The notes under the pieces are model-generated. The model was not told where the DNA came from, did no database searches, and saw nothing but the letters and a program-made list of their open reading frames with translations. 64,000 nt of DNA. Origin: UBA10347 sp905182135. GTDB taxonomy: Bacteria > Actinomycetota > Acidimicrobiia > Acidimicrobiales > UBA10347. The DNA is taken from contig CAWUSE010000009.1 in the NCBI GenBank assembly GCA_963925805.1, forward strand, positions 1-64,000, written 5' to 3'. The position numbers and the translations under genes were made by a program. This document shows, piece by piece, positions 59,246 to 64,000 of the stretch (positions are counted from its first letter, which is position 1; each line of letters opens with the position of its first letter).

Positions 59246-60571
59246 TTAGTCGAGCCAGCTGGCGGGAGCCCCGCGCTGGACCTTGTTGAAGCGGCTGGCA
59301 AAGGAAGGCGTCTCGAACATCTCGCTACTGCCCCCAAAGCCAAACAGGTACTGGCCGACGCGACGCATCTGCATTTCTTCGGAACCCTCGGTGATGCGGT
59401 ATCGACGATGATGGCGGAAGATGTGTTCGAACGGCATGTGTCGGCTGTAACCAATGCCACCGTGCACCTGGATGGCCTTGTCGGCCGCTTCGCCAACAAG
59501 GCGATTGGCCTGATAATTACACATGGCGACCTTGTCGGAAATTTCCGTGCCGTGTTCGACCTGGTCCAATTCCCAAGCCGTCTTGCGAATGAGTTCACGC
59601 AGCATTGCTGCCTGGGTATGCAACTCCACCAACGGGAACTGGATCCCCTGATTCACCGACAACGCTCGCTCGTGGACCATGCGCTCACGGGCGTACTTAA
59701 CGGCTTCGTTGATGCAGTACTGCGCCGCTCCCAGACTTGATGCGGCCTGGCGGATGCGGTTCTCGTGCACGAATAACTGCGCCGTGGCCAGACCCTGGCC
59801 CTCCGGACCAAGCATGTCGGACTCTTTCACCCGCACATCGGTAAGCGTGACCTCAGCATGATCAGTGGGCATGTTGTAGGTCCACCACATGAACTCGACC
59901 TTGAAGCCTGGAGATTCGACCGGAACGATGAAGTTTGTGATTCCGGCGGCCTCGCCCGGGCTACCAGAGGTGCGGCAGAAAATATAGTCATGCGTCGCCG
60001 CATGCATGCCGGTGTTCCACCGCTTCGCCCCGTTGATGACCCACTCGTCACCGTCCTTGTAGGCGTTGGTTTCCATGCGGGTCGCATCGGTACCAAACAT
60101 GGGCTCAGTAAGACCGAAGCCAATACGAGCGTTGCCCTCCAGCATCTTTGGAATCCAGGTGTCCTGCTGTTCCTGCGAGCCGTACTTCTCCATCATCAGC
60201 ACCGTCGGGAAGTTGCCAACGATCGATGACTCATTCTGCAAGTCGTTGTGCAGGCCAAGTCCCTTGGCCGCCAAGTGTTCTCGGATAACCGCCATTCCGA
60301 GGTTCGATCCGTCTTTACCTCCAAAACGTTCGGGCAGGTGCCAACGTAAGAAACCAGCGACGTCCGCTCGGCGCTTCATCTCCTTGAGAAGGGCCTCCCA
60401 TTCCTCGTTCGGCCAACCGTTCCGATCCCAGTCGGTGCGACTGTCCTCGCGCCGATGATCGAAAAATCGGATGTTGTCGTTCTCGCGTTCGAGCGGCTTG
60501 ATCTCATCTGCGATGAACTGGTCAAGCTGGTCGAGTAGCTCTTGAATGTCGGCCGGGATGTTGAAGTCCAT
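59246..60571 (-). CDS. Acyl-CoA dehydrogenase
   Basis: 441 aa. GFGLTEPMFGTDATRMETNA is the flavin/substrate loop, AEVTLTDVRVKESDMLGPEG the middle barrel end, and QVHGGIGYSRHMPFEHIFRHHRRYRITEGSEEMQMRRVG carries the catalytic Glu in TEGSEEM. The N-terminal 60 residues include a long polar segment (RENDNIRFFDHRREDSRTDW) found in actinobacterial FadE subgroups of ~440 aa. It oxidises an acyl-CoA to the 2-enoyl-CoA; chain specificity is not evident. Confidence 0.92.
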   Translation of the reverse strand: MDFNIPADIQELLDQLDQFIADEIKPLERENDNIRFFDHRREDSRTDWDRNGWPNEEWEALLKEMKRRADVAGFLRWHLPERFGGKDGSNLGMAVIREHLAAKGLGLHNDLQNESSIVGNFPTVLMMEKYGSQEQQDTWIPKMLEGNARIGFGLTEPMFGTDATRMETNAYKDGDEWVINGAKRWNTGMHAATHDYIFCRTSGSPGEAAGITNFIVPVESPGFKVEFMWWTYNMPTDHAEVTLTDVRVKESDMLGPEGQGLATAQLFVHENRIRQAASSLGAAQYCINEAVKYARERMVHERALSVNQGIQFPLVELHTQAAMLRELIRKTAWELDQVEHGTEISDKVAMCNYQANRLVGEAADKAIQVHGGIGYSRHMPFEHIFRHHRRYRITEGSEEMQMRRVGQYLFGFGGSSEMFETPSFASRFNKVQRGAPASWLD

Positions 60572-60654
60572 GAACCGACCCTACGAGGTCACGAGGTTCC
60601 GACTTGAACTGGAGGCCCACCCCATCACGACAGAAGGGAATTTCATGTCGGCCA

Positions 60655-61866
60655 ATGAAAACAGCGGCTAGCGTTTCGACCGTGCCCAACGCCAAGATCG
60701 ATCACCGGTCGATCGGCATACTTGGCGTGCTCACCATCTGCGCCTATGGCTCGTGGTACTACTCGTTTGGCGTCTTACTCGGTCCGATTCAGGCCGACAC
60801 TGGTTGGAGTGAATCGACGCTGGCGTCATCGTTTTCCACCGGAACCATTCTGATTGGATTGTCCGCACTGTTCGGAGGGCGACTGCTCGACGAGGTCGGA
60901 CATCGGCCTGTCTTCCTGCTGGGTGGAGCGTTAGGAACAACGGCGCTCGTGGTCGCATCGTCGGCCGGCCACATCGGCGTGTTCTTTGCAGGCGCAGCGG
61001 TCGGCCTAGCGGCATTCGGATCGCTGGGTTTTTACCACGTCACTATGACGACAGCTGTCCGGCTCAACCCTGATGAACCAGCACGAGCGATCGCCGTCCT
61101 AACAATCTGGGGAGCCCTTGCGTCGGCCATTTTCCTGCCGGGCGCCGATTGGCTGCAGTCAGCGCTCGGTTGGAGGTCTGCGGTGCGGATTCTAGCAGGC
61201 GTGACCGGAGCCGCATTCCTTGTCGCTGCACTCGCCTTGCCGACTACAGCACCGACAGTGCCAACAACGCGTCCGTCGGTGCTGCGGCTCTTAGCCTCCA
61301 CCGTGTCGACCCCGGCGCCACGTCTGTTCACGATCGCCGTCGGCTTCGGCGGTATGGCAATGTCGACGATGCTGGTCTTTCAAGTCCCCGTTATGACGGC
61401 TGCTGGATTAGGCAGCGCCACGGCAGCTTCAATGGCTGGCCTTCGCGGCTTCTGCCAGCTCGGCGGGCGTCTGCCTCTCACGCCACTCGTCGGCTGGCTC
61501 GGTCGCGATCGAGCTCTCATGGTCGCCTTCGCAGCGATAAGCGCAGGTGGCGCGCTGCTGTCGATTGCGGGCTCGATCCCTGTAGCCGCGCTGTTCGCCG
61601 TAGTCGCTGGGTTCGGTATCGGAGCCTTCAGCCCGTTGCAAGGCATGAAGGGCGAGCAACTCTTTGAGCGCGAGCGATTGGGCGCAACAATGGGGGTTTA
61701 CGGCGCAGTGCTGCTGCTGGTGGGCTCCCCCGGCCCAATCCTTGGCGGCATCATTCTTGAGCGAACTGGTGATGCCCGATGGGTGACCGTGATCGTTGTG
61801 GTGGCCGCATCGATTGCGCTCACATCAACAGTATTTCTTGCTCGATTACATCATCAAGAGGATTGA
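60655..61866 (+). CDS. Major facilitator superfamily transporter
   Basis: 403 aa from ATG 60655; GTG 60682 is another option. Twelve hydrophobic helices are visible: GVLTICAYGSWYYSFGVLLGP is helix 1, and GGRLLDEVGHRPVFLLGGAL is the motif-A loop after helix 2. The small PTTAPTVPTTRPSVLRL stretch is the central loop. It resembles monocarboxylate or oxalate/formate-type MFS proteins in layout (SWYYSFGVLLGPIQADTGWS). The substrate is unknown. It is divergent from the acyl-CoA dehydrogenase. Confidence 0.88.
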   Translation: MKTAASVSTVPNAKIDHRSIGILGVLTICAYGSWYYSFGVLLGPIQADTGWSESTLASSFSTGTILIGLSALFGGRLLDEVGHRPVFLLGGALGTTALVVASSAGHIGVFFAGAAVGLAAFGSLGFYHVTMTTAVRLNPDEPARAIAVLTIWGALASAIFLPGADWLQSALGWRSAVRILAGVTGAAFLVAALALPTTAPTVPTTRPSVLRLLASTVSTPAPRLFTIAVGFGGMAMSTMLVFQVPVMTAAGLGSATAASMAGLRGFCQLGGRLPLTPLVGWLGRDRALMVAFAAISAGGALLSIAGSIPVAALFAVVAGFGIGAFSPLQGMKGEQLFERERLGATMGVYGAVLLLVGSPGPILGGIILERTGDARWVTVIVVVAASIALTSTVFLARLHHQED

Positions 61867-61988
61867 CAGTGGCAGACCTGGAAACCACCGGTCCGGGCTG
61901 GGCATTCCGCTCTTTGTCGGCGGCGCCGACGTGGCGCTCGGGTCTCGTAGCTAATGCTCTGGAATTCCGGCCTGCCATCTGTCGAGTT

Positions 61989-62438
61989 CTACATCATCAA
62001 GGTGAGCATTTCGTAGAGAACCGCCGGCTTCTCGCTACCAACCACGTGGATCACCGCTTCGCTCGTCAGCAATGTGCCAGTTCCTTTGGCCTCGGCCTTG
62101 AGCACCCGAGAACGAGCATGGAGGGTTGACGGGATCGGCACAGGTGCCAGGAAACGCAACTTGTTCGCGCCGTAGTTCACCCCGTTCGAAACACCGTCGA
62201 GGTCCACTGGCAGCTTGACGATCGAGGCCATCAGGCTGAGGGTAAAGAAGCCGTGGGCAATGGGTGCGCCGAAAGGACCGGCATTGGCACGGTCAACATC
62301 GACGTGGATCCACTGGTGATCACCAGTGATTTCCGCGAACAGATTCACCTTGTCCTGGGTCATTTCGAAGGTCGGGCCCCAATCAGAGAACTCGTCGCTG
62401 ATGGAAGCGTTGATGGCATCTATGTCGTCGAATCGCAT
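61989..62438 (-). CDS. MaoC-like (R)-enoyl-CoA hydratase family protein
   Basis: 149 aa single hotdog. FAEITGDHQWIHVDVDRA has the hydratase-2 motif with catalytic Asp and His, and GPFGAPIAHGFFTLSLMASI follows as usual. The family hydrates enoyl-CoA with R stereochemistry or acts as a dehydratase. It is encoded between an MFS gene and a crotonase, with 183 bases to the latter and no clear co-transcription. Confidence 0.9.
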   Translation of the reverse strand: MRFDDIDAINASISDEFSDWGPTFEMTQDKVNLFAEITGDHQWIHVDVDRANAGPFGAPIAHGFFTLSLMASIVKLPVDLDGVSNGVNYGANKLRFLAPVPIPSTLHARSRVLKAEAKGTGTLLTSEAVIHVVGSEKPAVLYEMLTLMM

Positions 62439-62621
62439 GCAAGAAAAGTTACTCCATGGCCGTTGGCCGGGCGCTACTCGAGCAGTCGAACTCTATTTCA
62501 AGACAACACCATTGACGGTTCTGTGGGCCCTTGGCAGTTCTTCAGTGCAGGATGACCGCATCATCACCAGTTGCACTCGCAACGTTCCAAACAAGGATTG
62601 CTCACTGGCCGGCTACCCGGC

Positions 62622-63380
62622 CTACCCTTTTTTGGCGGCGATCTTGGCTTTGAGGTTGGCGACGAATTCTTTGAACTCGGGCTGTTGCATCGCCCAGAAC
62701 TGAGGGGGCGTTTCCAAGTCGACCGACTCTTGTGAGCTGCCGACCGTGTCGAGCTTCGAGAACGTGTCCTTGGTTTTAGCCACCAGTGCCTTGGGAGCAG
62801 CTGCTGCGGTCGTGGCGTAAGCAATAGCGGTGCTGATCAACTCGTCGTCGGACACGCACTTCCACGCGAGGCCTGCGTCAGCCGCTTGTTGTCCAGAAAG
62901 CCGTTCCCCAAATATGACCATTGCTTTCGCTGTTTGTTCATCGGTCTTGTTGCGCAGGCGCCAGGTGTGACCGCCGCCGGAATGGATAGCGATCTGGTGG
63001 AATCGCGAATCGAACTTGGCGGACTCGCCAGCCAGAATCATGTCGCACGCAAGCGCAAGGTTCATGCCTGCTCCTACTGCGGCTCCGTTGACTGCCGCGA
63101 TTGTTGGCAGCGTCGAGTGCGCCACGGCGAGAAAGCCGGTGTAGATCGCTGCTAGCTGTTCAGCATTCTGTGCTCCGAGCAAATCGTCCAGGTGAGCTCC
63201 TGCACAGAAACCTCGACCGGCACCGGTCAAGACGATTGCCCCGATGTCGTCGTCGGCTTCGGCGTCGGCGACGGCTTGGATCAGCGCAACGTTCATCGGC
63301 GCAGTCACCGTGTTACGCCGGTCAGGGTCGTTTAGCGTGATTACGGCGACTCGATCATGGTTCTCGACAAGGATGGTCAT
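62622..63380 (-). CDS. Crotonase-family protein with non-canonical active site
   Basis: 252 aa from ATG 63380 (MTILVENHDRVAVITLND); ATG 63410 gives 10 more residues. RGFCAGAHLDDLLGAQNAE and VNGAAVGAGMNLALACDMIL are the two oxyanion-hole loops. Neither catalytic Glu is present: NLAL replaces xELA, and DSRFHQIAIHSGGGHTWRLR replaces the PE...GL stretch. Activity as an isomerase, dehalogenase or other crotonase reaction is more likely than plain hydration. The C-terminus is Lys-rich (LKAKIAAKKG). Confidence 0.85.
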   Translation of the reverse strand: MTILVENHDRVAVITLNDPDRRNTVTAPMNVALIQAVADAEADDDIGAIVLTGAGRGFCAGAHLDDLLGAQNAEQLAAIYTGFLAVAHSTLPTIAAVNGAAVGAGMNLALACDMILAGESAKFDSRFHQIAIHSGGGHTWRLRNKTDEQTAKAMVIFGERLSGQQAADAGLAWKCVSDDELISTAIAYATTAAAAPKALVAKTKDTFSKLDTVGSSQESVDLETPPQFWAMQQPEFKEFVANLKAKIAAKKG

Positions 63381-63410
63381 GGGTGAAGAAGATAGTTGGG
63401 AGTGGTTCAT

Positions 63411-63815
63411 CTCAGGCAATCGTCCCCTGGGGTCTCGGCAACGACCGGGTGGTGACACATGCCTCAACTGCCCGTTTGAGCCACGCAAAGTTGCGTAACG
63501 GCCACCATGTGTGAGTTTTCACTTGTGCCGGAGCCGATCTTGGCCACATCGTCTGCGGGAATGGACCATTTGTTTTATGGCCGACGAAGCAGGCCAAAAT
63601 AACTCAGACATGAGCTGGGGCTGCCGATTACTTGTCTAGAACGGAATACACGATGCAGATTCCGAGCAACAATTTCTTTGCTACCGAACCCGTCCAGAAG
63701 CTCAATAACAGGGGCATGCCGATTACGAACAACATAGGTGTTTGGCCCAGGCCGTGGCCGAGGCACTGCCAATCGTTGATCGGCTCCGGTCGACGGAGTC
63801 CCCGACTCTGTCCAA
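63411..63815. other. Intergenic region, no supported gene
   Basis: About 400 bases between the crotonase and the last gene. Short frames on both strands have no family-like content. No tRNA or clear terminator is seen. Confidence 0.4.
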
Positions 63816-64000
63816 ATGATTAACTTGACTACCGTAGAGCAAGAAGAGAAAGTTGTGCTCATGGACGCCCACCTTGGTCCTAAGAAATCTGAAGACAACA
63901 GCGTCTCGAACTCGACGTATGTCGATCAGCCCGCTAACGATGTGACGAACGAAGCCGACCTTGCCCAACAAGAAGACACCGACATAGCCAAGGGTGACGA
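63816..64000 (+). CDS. Acidic protein, 3' end outside window
   Basis: The frame opens at ATG 63816 (MINLTTVEQEEKVVL) and is open to the last base; ATG 63861 (MDAHLGPKK) preceded by AAGAGAAAG is an alternative start. The visible ~60 residues are acidic and polar (EDNSVSNSTYVDQPANDVTN, then EADLAQQEDTDIAKGD), suggesting a disordered N-terminal segment. No domain is visible yet and no function can be given. Confidence 0.55.
   Translation, partial: MINLTTVEQEEKVVLMDAHLGPKKSEDNSVSNSTYVDQPANDVTNEADLAQQEDTDIAKGD

Overview
The window is a 64 kb piece of a mid-GC (by eye high-50s %) actinobacterial chromosome. Many F420/FMN luciferase-like oxidoreductases, a deazaflavin-dependent nitroreductase, numerous crotonases and acyl-CoA dehydrogenases, an LpqC-type lipoprotein esterase, ATGA-overlapped operons and few strong Shine-Dalgarno sites suggest an aquatic, heterotrophic Acidimicrobiia-like organism. 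This assignment is inference; there is no rRNA or marker gene here that fixes it.

Layout. 0-3.6 kb: the end of a coiled-coil protein, a secreted nuclease with a lamin-tail domain, then a two-gene selenium operon (thioredoxin-fold protein plus a UGSC selenoprotein). 4-10.6 kb: a complete glycolate/glyoxylate operon glcB-glcD-glcE-glcF with a divergent GntR/FCD regulator and two abutting palindromes between them. 10.8-12.6 kb: an LpqC-like esterase and three tRNA genes (Arg, His, Lys). 12.6-19.1 kb: a probable old genomic island between tRNA-Lys plus an integrase remnant and a tRNA 3'-end fragment; its cargo is a zinc dehydrogenase, a nitroreductase and an acyl-CoA catabolic set. 19.3-22.3 kb: a luciferase-like enzyme and a second UGSC selenoprotein, this one fused to its partner domain. 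22.7-28.6 kb: two large GGDEF-EAL proteins. 29-37.9 kb: a ThDP decarboxylase pair, a PPOX-fold protein, a gamma-butyrobetaine-type dioxygenase, a third selenoprotein (AhpD-like, CxxU), another luciferase-like enzyme, a desaturase and a thioesterase. 38-46.5 kb: a ProA-like dehydrogenase, an EamA transporter flanked by a repeated hairpin, riboflavin genes (ribF, ribE, ribBA, ribH) and an RNase Z-like hydrolase. 47-54.9 kb: a MarR-led beta-oxidation operon, an MFS exporter, a DUF6285-phosphotransferase pair, a quinone reductase and a decayed SDR. 55-64 kb: a divergent LigA, an ECF sigma factor fused to its membrane partner, RidA, acyl-CoA dehydrogenase, MFS, MaoC, crotonase and the start of an acidic protein.

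The most notable theme is selenocysteine. Three genes here are split by an in-frame UGA; in each, family-like sequence continues in frame past it and a hairpin with a G at position 1 or 2 of the loop lies 17-25 nt downstream. The two UGSC loci carry the same domain pair once as separate genes and once as a fusion, implying a selenium-dependent redox system of unknown substrate. No Sec machinery (selA, selB, selC, selD) is visible in the window. A second striking event is an exact 19-bp tandem duplication that joins a sigma-factor gene to the gene that formerly overlapped its stop codon.
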